Of a stretch of 6,042 bases of DNA, positions 1-6,042 are shown piece after piece. The notes beneath the pieces were generated by a model that was not told the origin of the DNA, ran no database searches, and saw only the letters and a list, made by a program, of their open reading frames with translations. Source of the stretch: Gammaproteobacteria bacterium UBA4475 (GTDB taxonomy: Bacteria > Pseudomonadota > Gammaproteobacteria > Pseudomonadales > Azotimanducaceae); assembly GCA_002389265.1 (NCBI GenBank), contig DGOD01000336.1, positions 1 to 6,042 of the forward strand. The letters run 5' to 3'. Numbering within the stretch: position 1 is the first letter of the stretch; the number at the start of each line of letters is the position of its first letter. The position numbers and the translations under genes were made by a program.

Positions 1-20
1 AATCTCAATCTCAATCTCAA
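1..20. repeat. Short hexamer tandem repeat (AATCTC)x3 plus AA
   Basis: Three perfect copies of AATCTC and two further matching bases lie at the left edge, just before the imuA start codon. The array may continue outside the window. The unit length is a multiple of three and the imuA frame is open through it (Asn-Leu repeated), so copy-number change would not shift the frame. No function is evident. Confidence 0.6.
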
Positions 21-30
21 ACTACAGAGT

Positions 31-816
31 ATGCCCATCGTGTCTCGACCCTCGGAATCTTTGCCCTTATTGCTCAAAAAAACTGGCCTGTGGCGAGCAT
101 CCCATCTGGACTGCGAGTTTAATCAAGGCACATCAACCGGTTACGACACTCTTGACCAGCACTTGCCTGGCGCGGGCTGGCCTACTGCCGGCATCACCGA
201 ATTACTCTTTGATCAAGCCGGCATTGGCGAACTCCGTTTACTGGCACCGGCACTGGCCAGCCTGAGTCAGCAGCAAGGTCGCTGGCAACTCTGGGTCTCA
301 CCGCCACACCTGCCCTACGCCCCGGCGCTGGCGCAAGCAGGCATAGATCTTGGCGCGGTGCTTATTGTTCGACCAACCACCGTCAACGACAGTCTCTGGG
401 TCATGGAGCAAGCCCTGGGCTCTCAAAGCTGTAGCGCCGTACTCGCTTGGCCCCAGAACATTCACGACAAACAAATTCGACGCTTACAAGTCGCCAGCAA
501 AGCGGGACATTGCCTGGGCGTACTCTTTCGCCATAGTCAGACTGCTCATCAGTCTTCACCGGCAGAATTACGCCTTCAGCTAACCGGGCAACGAGCCACA
601 CCCCTCAAAGAGCGCTCCAGCATCGGAGTTCAGGTGCTCAAGCGCCGAGGTGGCTGGAGCAGTGAACCCTTTACTCTCGACTTTCATGACCAACTTAATC
701 AGATAACCCCGGACTTCTCTGAAATGATCGTTCGCAACCCACCTCCTCTTGAACCTGAATTGGCTTTTATTGAACAGAGCCGGCACCTATTCGCTGATGA
801 ACGCCAGCAACAATAA
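31..816 (+). CDS. imuA: ImuA, RecA-like accessory protein of the ImuAB(C) translesion mutasome
   Basis: This 261-residue protein resembles ImuA (often annotated SulA-like or 'translesion DNA synthesis-associated protein'), a RecA/SulA-related partner of ImuB in SOS mutagenesis. Visible hallmarks are LWR near residues 20-22, the TGYDTLDQHLPGAGWP block (36-51), the GITELL strand (54-59) followed by AGIGE (63-67) where RecA would have its Walker A loop, and WVSPPHLPYAPAL-QAGI (88-105). The P-loop Lys/Thr is absent, as usual in this family, so it is unlikely to be an active RecA-type ATPase. ATG 31 fits the usual N-terminal length, but the ribosome site is weak (ACAGAG), and the frame stays open to base 1, so an upstream start cannot be excluded. 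It overlaps imuB by 20 bp, which suggests translational coupling. No LexA operator lies in the 30 bp available upstream; the promoter must be outside the window. The family call is firm; the start is less so. Confidence 0.9.
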   Translation: MPIVSRPSESLPLLLKKTGLWRASHLDCEFNQGTSTGYDTLDQHLPGAGWPTAGITELLFDQAGIGELRLLAPALASLSQQQGRWQLWVSPPHLPYAPALAQAGIDLGAVLIVRPTTVNDSLWVMEQALGSQSCSAVLAWPQNIHDKQIRRLQVASKAGHCLGVLFRHSQTAHQSSPAELRLQLTGQRATPLKERSSIGVQVLKRRGGWSSEPFTLDFHDQLNQITPDFSEMIVRNPPPLEPELAFIEQSRHLFADERQQQ

Positions 817-2356
817 TTCTACCCTATGGCTATGCCTGCATTTCCCGCACCTGCCGCTACAGGTATTTACCCGCGGGCTCAACCCGACAGACGCCATCAA
901 GCCGATGGTCATTCTTGAACGCCGGCGGGTCATCGCGTTGAATCAAGCCGCATTCGACACCGGCATTCGACGCAACAACAACATGGATACGGCTTACAGT
1001 ATCAGCCATGAGGTCATCAGCTTTGATAAGGATAACGATAAAGAGCTGATGACATTAACCAACCTGGCCCAGTGGGCATACCAATTCAGCCCCGCTGTAA
1101 CGATCAGAGCACCTGACGTGCTGTTAATCGATATCGGCGGCAGTCTGAAACTCTTCAATGGCCTCAAGGCATTAATGGCAAGGATCGAATGTGGCATTAA
1201 CGATCTTGGCTATACTGCTATCTCAGCCATCAATGCAACACCCATGGCGGCACTCCTGTCCGCGAGATACAATGCCGCACCAAACTCTGACCATCAAGTG
1301 GCGGATAATACCGGAGAAGTCTTGCCTTCTATCGAAATGGCACCTGTGACCTGCTTACAGGCTGACCAGGCAATTATTAATGCCCTCCAGCAAATGGGTA
1401 TCTATACGCTTCGGGACTTATTCAAGCTGCCAATGAGCAGTATCAATCGCCGATTTGGCATCTATTTTACGGACTATCTGCAGCGTCTCATTGGCACGCA
1501 GCCTGACCCACAAAAGACTATCGATCAGGTACCTCATTTTTTTTCTGACATTACCTTTATGGCCGACGTCACCAATACCAACGCCTTGATTTTCCCCATC
1601 AAACGCTTGCTGGATGAGTTGAATGCCTTTCTGACAGCCAGACAACTGCATATCAATCAACTATCCTGGAAACTCAGTCACCGACATCACCCAACAAAAT
1701 ATATCAGCATTTATCTGGCCAGCCCTGAACACAATATCAAAGCCTTACTGCAATTAACCCAGCTTAAACTTGAGCAAGTTAAGGATGTTCAAGAGATCGA
1801 CACACTATCATTAACGGTCAATACCTTTTTTCCTGCCGATACTGTCTCTGGCGATTTATTCCAATCTGCAGGCTATCAGCCATCGATAAAAGGTCCATCA
1901 AAACGTCGTCAACGACAGGCCAGCGCCAACACCTTACTGAATTTACTGAGCACACGTTTGGGCCCTGACGCGTGTTTTGGCTTATCGATAGCTGATGATC
2001 ACCGCCCAGAAAAATCCTGGCTACGACTCAAGCCCAACCAGATTGGCGACGAAACTCAATATGAGACAGCGGAGAACCTGGCGATACAGCTGGCGCAAGA
2101 CAATCACCGACCATTATTTTTACTCACGCCGCCTCGCGCTTTGCAGCTAATCAATGACGCCCCTTACCTGAACGGCAAGCTGGAATTACTCCAGGGTCCC
2201 GAGCGTATTGATTTTGGCTGGTGGGACCGGCCGACTTCAGGAGAGATCATCACTCGAGACTATTATGTCGCCGCGCATACAGAACGTGGCGCACTTTATT
2301 GGGTTTTTCATTATAGCAATCATGGCAAATGGTATTTGCACGGTATATTCTCATAA
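797..2356 (+). CDS. imuB: ImuB, catalytically inactive Y-family DNA polymerase homologue
   Basis: This 519-residue protein matches ImuB, the Y-family-like hub that in studied systems binds the beta clamp, ImuA and DnaE2/ImuC during SOS mutagenesis. The N-terminal STLWLCLHFPHLPLQVF (8-24) occupies the first catalytic-acid motif of Y polymerases. My hand alignment puts His15 and Pro17 where DinB/Dpo4 have Asp. At the second motif, PDVLLIDIGGSLKLF (106-120) keeps one Asp (107) but has Val108 for the catalytic Glu, as expected for a non-catalytic ImuB. A helix-hairpin-helix-like stretch and the GTQPDP motif follow, then a little-finger-like domain. A candidate clamp-binding segment, GDLF, is at 352-355. 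The C-terminus RDYYVAAH...WYLHGIFS matches the family end, so the gene looks complete. I chose ATG 797 over the longer in-frame ATG 749 because the family starts just before the LWL-LHFP motif. The ribosome site is poor, so translation probably depends on coupling to imuA. Confidence 0.92.
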   Translation: MNASNNNSTLWLCLHFPHLPLQVFTRGLNPTDAIKPMVILERRRVIALNQAAFDTGIRRNNNMDTAYSISHEVISFDKDNDKELMTLTNLAQWAYQFSPAVTIRAPDVLLIDIGGSLKLFNGLKALMARIECGINDLGYTAISAINATPMAALLSARYNAAPNSDHQVADNTGEVLPSIEMAPVTCLQADQAIINALQQMGIYTLRDLFKLPMSSINRRFGIYFTDYLQRLIGTQPDPQKTIDQVPHFFSDITFMADVTNTNALIFPIKRLLDELNAFLTARQLHINQLSWKLSHRHHPTKYISIYLASPEHNIKALLQLTQLKLEQVKDVQEIDTLSLTVNTFFPADTVSGDLFQSAGYQPSIKGPSKRRQRQASANTLLNLLSTRLGPDACFGLSIADDHRPEKSWLRLKPNQIGDETQYETAENLAIQLAQDNHRPLFLLTPPRALQLINDAPYLNGKLELLQGPERIDFGWWDRPTSGEIITRDYYVAAHTERGALYWVFHYSNHGKWYLHGIFS

Positions 2357-2408
2357 CCCTCGAGCCTGACTCACTTATGGCACCAGACATCGCGACCCAA
2401 TTCCCAAC

Positions 2409-2413
2409 AGGAA
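2409..2413 (+). promoter_or_regulatory. Ribosome binding site of the glutathione peroxidase gene
   Basis: AGGAA lies 8 bases before ATG 2422. It decides the start: the in-frame ATG at 2377 has no purine-rich site before it and would add 15 residues not typical of the family, whereas MNIYDL at 2422 matches the usual GPx N-terminus. Confidence 0.75.
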
Positions 2414-2421
2414 ATCAGACT

Positions 2422-2889
2422 ATGAATATTTATGACTTGCAGATGGAGTCTATCACCGGCGAGAAAATTTCTTTCTCTGACTTTAAGGACCAAGCTTTAC
2501 TCATCGTCAACCTGGCCAGCCAGTGAGGACTCACCTCACAGTACGCAGGTCTGCGTGCATTGCATGAAAGCGGTAAAGTCACAGTACTTGGTTTTCCCTG
2601 TAATCAGTTTGGTGCCCAAGAGCCAGGCACTAATCAAGAAATTTTAGATTTCGCCACGAGTAAATATCAGGCGAACTTCCCGATGTTCAGCAAAATCGAA
2701 GTCAATGGCGACAATGCGGCCGAGCTTTACCAATGGCTATGCGGAGAAATAGCTGACGATGAGGGGCAACACCCTATTGCCTGGAATTTCGCCAAATTTC
2801 TGATCAACCAACAAGGCAAGCCAGTCAAACGCTTTCACCCGAAAGTCACGCCACAAGAGATCGAAGCCGCATTAACCGATTTAATCTAA
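2422..2889 (+). CDS. gpx: Selenocysteine-containing glutathione peroxidase (TGA read through as Sec35)
   Basis: This reads as a complete GPx-family thiol peroxidase of 155 residues, which reduces H2O2 or organic and lipid hydroperoxides, interrupted only by an in-frame TGA at codon 35. The TGA sits in NLASQ-TGA-GLTSQY, exactly the catalytic Sec/Cys position (NVAS-x-U/C-G). Downstream, in the same frame, come FPCNQFGAQEPG (58-69), FPMFSKIEVNG (86-96) and IAWNFAKFL (119-127). The catalytic tetrad by family alignment is Sec35, Gln66, Trp121 and Asn122. The segment that carries the resolving Cys in thioredoxin-dependent Cys-GPx proteins (DFCxxxY) reads DFATSKY, with Ala78. Other Cys are 60, in the conserved FPCNQ, and 107. 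The loop before FPCNQ is about three residues shorter than in common bacterial GPx. No signal peptide is visible, so it is probably cytoplasmic. It starts 65 bp after imuB with its own ribosome site. The alternative, a nonsense pseudogene, fits poorly: the frame is otherwise intact and a SECIS-like hairpin follows. Confidence 0.88.
2524..2526 (+). other. In-frame TGA, predicted selenocysteine codon
   Basis: This TGA is in the same frame as the coding sequence on both sides (2422-2523 and 2527-2886). It replaces the peroxidatic Cys codon of the GPx family and is followed by GGA (Gly), as in the conserved U/C-G pair. Reading it as Sec requires selA, selB, selC and selD elsewhere in the genome; none is in this window. 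Confidence 0.87.
2541..2558 (+). promoter_or_regulatory. Bacterial SECIS-like hairpin directing Sec insertion
   Basis: Seven base pairs, including one G-U, pair 2541-2547 (GTACGCA) with 2552-2558 (TGCGTGC), leaving a GGTC loop at 2548-2551. The first loop base lies 21 nt after the TGA, inside the usual bacterial SECIS spacing (roughly 16-37 nt). The core GCAGGTCTGC is the same as the apical part of the E. coli fdhF SECIS as I recall it, including the G-U in the loop that SelB contacts. Below it a 2x2 mismatch (2539-2540 against 2559-2560) and two more pairs can form. In bacteria the element lies inside the coding sequence, as here. Confidence 0.8.
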
Positions 2890-2927
2890 AAGCTGAATCT
2901 CTCAGTCGATGATAAACCGTGGAGCAC

Positions 2928-2956
2928 AAAAAGCTGGCTGCACATCGCAGCCAGCT
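2928..2956 (-). terminator. Intrinsic terminator of the leftward hydrolase-natA-natB operon
   Basis: A perfect 10-bp inverted repeat pairs AGCTGGCTGC (2932-2941) with GCAGCCAGCT (2947-2956) around a 5-base loop. Read on the minus strand, the stem runs straight into TTTTT (2932-2928), giving the GC-rich hairpin plus U-tract of a Rho-independent terminator about 50 bp past the natB stop. On the plus strand the hairpin is followed by GAAGCTGC with no T-run, so it would stop rightward gpx transcription only weakly, if at all. Confidence 0.85.
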
Positions 2957-3007
2957 GAAGCTGCTTGACTTAAGTAAAATGACGCAAATTAAATAACCAA
3001 AAAACAA

Positions 3008-4171
3008 TCAACTGAAAATAATCGATTCACGCTTGAACAGCCGGGCGGTAATAGCGCTGAAAACAAAGCACAATAGCAAGACAGCCATGGGTGACAGGAA
3101 ATAACCGACCACCGGCACCGCCACTCCTCCCATGACATCAGTCAACAGTAAATGTTGGCCGAGCATCGGCACGGCATACATCCAGGTTTCAGTTTTAATC
3201 GGATTAAACATCGTATAAAGACCAGGCAACATGGGCAAAAGCACCAAAAACCCAATATATGACTGAGCATCTTTAAATGACTTAGCAAAGATACCCACTA
3301 ACATTTGCATACTGGTAGCCAAAAATGCCAGTGGCAAAGTGGCTAACAGCATAGCAATCACCTGTAGTGCAGAAACATGGAAACGCAATCCAAGCTCCTC
3401 AATCTGTACATAGCTCATGACCAACATGCAGAGCACCAGCGTCAGAGACATGCCCAAGACAGCGAACAGCGTCGCAGCGACCCATTTACCGAGAACGATC
3501 TGCAATCTGGATACGGGATTAATCAGCAAAGCCTCAAATGTCTTGCGCTCGCGTTCGCCGGCGGTACTGTCAACAGCAATGCCCATCCCTGAAATAAAAG
3601 CCGCCAGGACAATATAAATCGGAATAAAACTTAGCACCGAGGTGGCAATTTCTTGTTGACTTGCCACCTCTGAATCAACGATCGAGATGACACTCATCAC
3701 TTCAGGCGACACACCTCTAACAATTAACCTGAGGGACGCTAATTCCGAATTATACCCACGCACAAGACTCCTAACTCTCGCAACTGTAATCCGTGAATCA
3801 TTTCGCGAACTGTCTGAAACCAATTCCACGTAGCTCGTTTTTGCTTCAGCAATACGCGCAGCAAAGTTATCGGGAATAACCAGAACAAGTTCCTCAGACT
3901 GATTACTCACCAAAGTCTTGGGATCCCCCGTGGCGACAGAAAATTCCACGCCTTTTTCTGCCATCCAGGCCATCAGATGCGGCGCATTATCCGCACCCTG
4001 AACAGCCACCAGCATATCTTTGTCCTGACTGCGCAACTCAATCATGGTGTGGATTAAGAAATAGACTAAAAATGGTGCCAGCACAGGAAATATTAAAGCA
4101 GACAACACAGCTCTTCGGTCACGTACGCCGTCAAGGCACTCCTTGACCAGAACAACGGCAAAGGGCCTCAT
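3008..4171 (-). CDS. natB: NatB-type ABC-2 transporter permease
   Basis: This 387-residue inner-membrane protein resembles the NatB/ABC-2 permease family, the membrane half of an exporter whose ATPase is the adjoining natA product. One transmembrane helix lies near residues 22-44, then an extracytoplasmic domain of about 130 residues (45-175), then about five further helices near 179-200, 228-253, 269-296, 304-325 and 350-376. Family marks are GERERKTFEALL (205-216), just after the second helix and probably the ATPase coupling segment, SFKDAQSY (298-305), and the basic tail FKRESIIF. The start overlaps the natA stop by 4 bp (ATGA) and has only a weak ribosome site, so translational coupling is likely. 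B. subtilis NatAB exports Na+, but related pairs are often of unknown substrate and nothing here fixes it. The gene looks intact. Confidence 0.85.
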   Translation of the reverse strand: MRPFAVVLVKECLDGVRDRRAVLSALIFPVLAPFLVYFLIHTMIELRSQDKDMLVAVQGADNAPHLMAWMAEKGVEFSVATGDPKTLVSNQSEELVLVIPDNFAARIAEAKTSYVELVSDSSRNDSRITVARVRSLVRGYNSELASLRLIVRGVSPEVMSVISIVDSEVASQQEIATSVLSFIPIYIVLAAFISGMGIAVDSTAGERERKTFEALLINPVSRLQIVLGKWVAATLFAVLGMSLTLVLCMLVMSYVQIEELGLRFHVSALQVIAMLLATLPLAFLATSMQMLVGIFAKSFKDAQSYIGFLVLLPMLPGLYTMFNPIKTETWMYAVPMLGQHLLLTDVMGGVAVPVVGYFLSPMAVLLLCFVFSAITARLFKRESIIFS

Positions 4172-4896
4172 AGCGGAATAACCTGCTCGACCAATTTAAC
4201 AAAGGCATCTTCCAGATCATCCTCCTGAGCCAACAACTTGATCATCTCCGTAGTACCCTCAGCCACCACCTCACCCATGGAAACAATCACAATGTTGTCA
4301 CACAAACGGGCGACCTCATGCATCAAATGACTGGAAAACAACACGGTAATACCCATCACTCGCAGTTCCTGAACCACTTCTCGAACAATGCGAGTTGTCA
4401 TGACATCCAAGCCATTAGTAGGTTCATCCAAAACAACATTGCCAGGACTGTGAACCAGACATTGAGCCATGCAAACCTTAGTACGCTCACCCTGAGAAAA
4501 ACCATGAGTTCGCCGATCCGCGATAGGCCCCATTCCCAGCAATGTAATCAACTCACTAGCGCGCGCCTCGACTTGCTCACTCTCCATACCGTGCAGACGA
4601 CCGAAATAATGAATATGCTCCCTGGCGGTGAGACGAGCATATAAGCCATGATTGTCCGTCATAACGCCGAGTCGTGACTGGGCCAACCGAGTATTTTCAG
4701 CAACATTAATCTCATCGATGAATACCTGGCCTGTATCGGGAACGAGCAAGCCATAGAGCATACGCAGCGTGGTCGATTTGCCTGCGCCATTGGGACCCAG
4801 CAAACCGGTGACCTGCCCCGCCGGCGCCAGAAAAGATACGTCTTTAACAGCGCTAACACCGCCAAATTGTTTGCTAACCTGCTTAACTTCAATCAT
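4168..4896 (-). CDS. natA: NatA-type ABC transporter ATP-binding protein
   Basis: This 242-residue cytoplasmic ATPase has a full ABC nucleotide-binding domain. Walker A is GPNGAGKST (34-42), the signature is FSQGE (133-137, a variant of LSGGQ common in the NatA group), Walker B is VVLDE (154-158), the D-loop NGLD is at 161-164, and the H-loop is His190 in FSSHLMHE. The Q-loop region reads TDNHGLYARLTARE (80-93), with no Gln, as I recall for NatA relatives. After the signature, MAQCLVH has Gln145 where most ABC ATPases have Arg in ARAL; this is a mild oddity. It should energise the NatB-type permease encoded directly downstream (4-bp overlap). Its ATG lies 8 bp inside the end of the hydrolase gene. 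The general function is certain; the Na+ specificity implied by the name is not. Confidence 0.88.
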   Translation of the reverse strand: MIEVKQVSKQFGGVSAVKDVSFLAPAGQVTGLLGPNGAGKSTTLRMLYGLLVPDTGQVFIDEINVAENTRLAQSRLGVMTDNHGLYARLTAREHIHYFGRLHGMESEQVEARASELITLLGMGPIADRRTHGFSQGERTKVCMAQCLVHSPGNVVLDEPTNGLDVMTTRIVREVVQELRVMGITVLFSSHLMHEVARLCDNIVIVSMGEVVAEGTTEMIKLLAQEDDLEDAFVKLVEQVIPL

Positions 4897-6042
4897 CCAT
4901 CATCCCCAATTGCGACTGCGGTCCTGCAGCACTGGTAAAAAATGGCGGTCGACGAATCAAACCAAGACAGCTCGCTGCCAGATTCTGTGGCGCTAATTGC
5001 TCAATAAACTCGACCATCAGGTCGGGCACGCAACCGGTAAAACCAGCATTATGACCCACGCCCTGGATGATAAGATGGCGTGAATTGGTGAGTGTCTGGG
5101 CCGCTTGCTCGGCATATTTTGGCGGCGTTACCGGGTCAAGCTCGCCCGATAACAGCAGCACTGGCAGATCACTGCTGACGGCCTGAAAATACTCAGCAGC
5201 CACCTCACCACGAGGCCAAAATTGACACACTTCCACCATTAGCTCGTTCATAGAATTGGCAAAATACTGACTAGCCCTCGTCGAGCCAATAGCCTGAGTC
5301 ATATCTTCAGCACAAAACACTGACGCCATCATACCGGTACTGATTGAGTCACTGTCGTCATGAAATTGATAACCGAGTGTCAGCAGGGCCTGGTAGTCGC
5401 CCTGACCTGCCTGGCTCAAAGCTAAAGGCAGCAATGTTGACAGCGTACGATGATAGAGCACCTGACGTACCAGTCGAGCCATGAGGGCGTGATCGATTGT
5501 CACCAGAATAGACGCGCCGGTCCTGGGATGGCGGAATTCCGCCTCGACAGGGTTATCTCTCAAGCGCTGGGTCAAGGCAATGAAATGGTCGCGTAGATCG
5601 GGGAATGCCTGTGCACACGCTAAAGACGATTGGCAATCGTGAAAGAGTCGATCAAGCGCAGCATCAGTATCTGCGGAAGCGCCTGCCAGAATATTAACCG
5701 AAGGCGGCGCTACGCCATCGAGAATCAATGACCTGACATGACTGCTAAATTGCCGCAGGTATACCAGTGCAACCCGGGTGCCATAGGAGATTCCCAACAA
5801 ATTAATCTGCTCATAACCCAGCGCCCGCCTGACAAGATCGAGATCACCCACGGCGATCGAGGTTGTGTATAGCGCCGGATCCGCATCCAGCGTCGGCAAG
5901 CAATCTTTGAGTTTGTTCACTTCCACGGCTAATGCCGCCGCTGATGATAAAGTAAAATCCTCTGGGGCTTCCGGCGCCACACAGCTCAAGTTGTTAGACC
6001 GGCCGGTGCCTCGCTGATCAACCAGTATGACTTCCCGCTGCC
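4889..6042 (-). CDS. TAP-like alpha/beta hydrolase (proline iminopeptidase/tripeptidyl aminopeptidase type), 5' end missing
   Basis: The frame is open to the right edge, so the N-terminus, with any signal peptide, is outside the window; 383 residues are visible. It begins with VILVDQRGTGRSN, the oxyanion-side motif of proline-iminopeptidase/TAP hydrolases. Then come YTTSIAVGDLDLVRRALGY and the nucleophile elbow GISYG, with Ser85 (counting from the window edge; codon 5788-5786). The acid is Asp302 in LLLSGELDPVTP and the base His330 in GVGHNAGF, so the triad is complete. The Cys-containing tail (GCVPDL...SCLGL) fits the TAP-like C-terminal domain, and its several Cys suggest disulfides and an exported enzyme; this last point is inference. 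A TTG at 5989 is not a real start, because conserved sequence lies before it. It overlaps natA by 8 bp and leads the natAB operon. Likely a serine peptidase or esterase of short peptides or similar; the substrate is unknown. Confidence 0.87.
   Translation of the reverse strand, partial: QREVILVDQRGTGRSNNLSCVAPEAPEDFTLSSAAALAVEVNKLKDCLPTLDADPALYTTSIAVGDLDLVRRALGYEQINLLGISYGTRVALVYLRQFSSHVRSLILDGVAPPSVNILAGASADTDAALDRLFHDCQSSLACAQAFPDLRDHFIALTQRLRDNPVEAEFRHPRTGASILVTIDHALMARLVRQVLYHRTLSTLLPLALSQAGQGDYQALLTLGYQFHDDSDSISTGMMASVFCAEDMTQAIGSTRASQYFANSMNELMVEVCQFWPRGEVAAEYFQAVSSDLPVLLLSGELDPVTPPKYAEQAAQTLTNSRHLIIQGVGHNAGFTGCVPDLMVEFIEQLAPQNLAASCLGLIRRPPFFTSAAGPQSQLGMMDD
4903..4907 (-). promoter_or_regulatory. 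Ribosome binding site of natA
   Basis: On the minus strand GGGGA lies 6 bases before the natA ATG (4896-4894), within the last codons of the upstream hydrolase gene. It supports this start and allows natA some translation of its own besides coupling to the hydrolase. Confidence 0.55.

Noticed and set aside
1..30. LexA operator before imuA
   Set aside because: An ACAG is present at 24-27, but no CTGT half-site lies at the right spacing; the operator, if any, is outside the window.
749..796. ATG 749 as the imuB start
   Set aside because: It adds 16 residues with no family match and lies deeper inside imuA; ImuB proteins start just before the LWL-LHFP motif.
2336..2364. Possible promoter for gpx (TTGCAC, TATATT)
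   Set aside because: The two boxes are only 2 bases apart rather than about 17, and neither has a good partner at the proper distance.
2377..2421. Upstream in-frame ATG 2377 as the peroxidase start
   Set aside because: It has no ribosome binding site and would add a 15-residue extension not typical of the family; ATG 2422 has AGGAA at 8 bases.
2422..2889. Reading the peroxidase as a pseudogene with a premature stop, or as two separate short genes
   Set aside because: The frame is intact on both sides, the TGA is exactly at the catalytic Sec/Cys site, a SECIS-like hairpin follows at the right distance, and the second part has no ATG or ribosome site at its beginning.
2932..2956. The same hairpin as a strong terminator for gpx on the plus strand
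   Set aside because: There is no T-run after the stem in that direction; the T-run exists only on the minus strand.
4318..4644. Open frames opposite natA, natB and imuA (for example 4318-4644, 3377-3592, 401-601)
   Set aside because: They lie antisense to well-supported genes, show no recognisable motifs or ribosome sites, and have low-quality composition expected of shadow frames.

Overview
The window reads as chromosomal DNA of a gammaproteobacterium, probably a marine or environmental one. This rests on the family resemblance of the ImuA/ImuB, NatA/NatB and TAP-like hydrolase proteins and on moderate base composition; no marker gene fixes the genus. The two strands carry convergent gene blocks: a rightward block (1-2889) and a leftward block (6042-3008), separated by a gap of about 118 bp that holds one hairpin terminator.

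Rightward block. imuA (31-816) and imuB (797-2356) overlap by 20 bp and encode the accessory proteins of the SOS-inducible ImuABC mutasome. The usual third partner, the DnaE2/ImuC polymerase, does not follow. Instead, after 65 bp, comes a glutathione peroxidase gene (2422-2889).

The main discovery is in that peroxidase gene. It has an in-frame TGA at 2524-2526, exactly where the family has its catalytic Cys or selenocysteine (NxAS-x-U-G). The same frame then continues through the rest of a complete peroxidase. Just downstream of the TGA, 2541-2558 folds into a compact hairpin whose core GCAGGTCTGC is the same as the apical part of the E. coli fdhF SECIS element. The peroxidase also lacks the resolving cysteine of thioredoxin-dependent Cys-GPx proteins. 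I therefore read it as a bacterial selenoprotein of about 155 residues with Sec at position 35. Standard gene callers would break it into two fragments or call it a pseudogene.

Leftward block. A TAP-like/proline-iminopeptidase-type alpha/beta hydrolase (5' end beyond the window), a NatA-type ABC ATPase and a NatB-type ABC-2 permease are joined by 8-bp and 4-bp overlaps, so they look like one translationally coupled operon. It ends at a hairpin followed by a T-run on the minus strand (2956-2928). The substrate of the transporter and its relation to the hydrolase cannot be read from the sequence.

No tRNA, rRNA, CRISPR array, insertion sequence or phage gene was seen.
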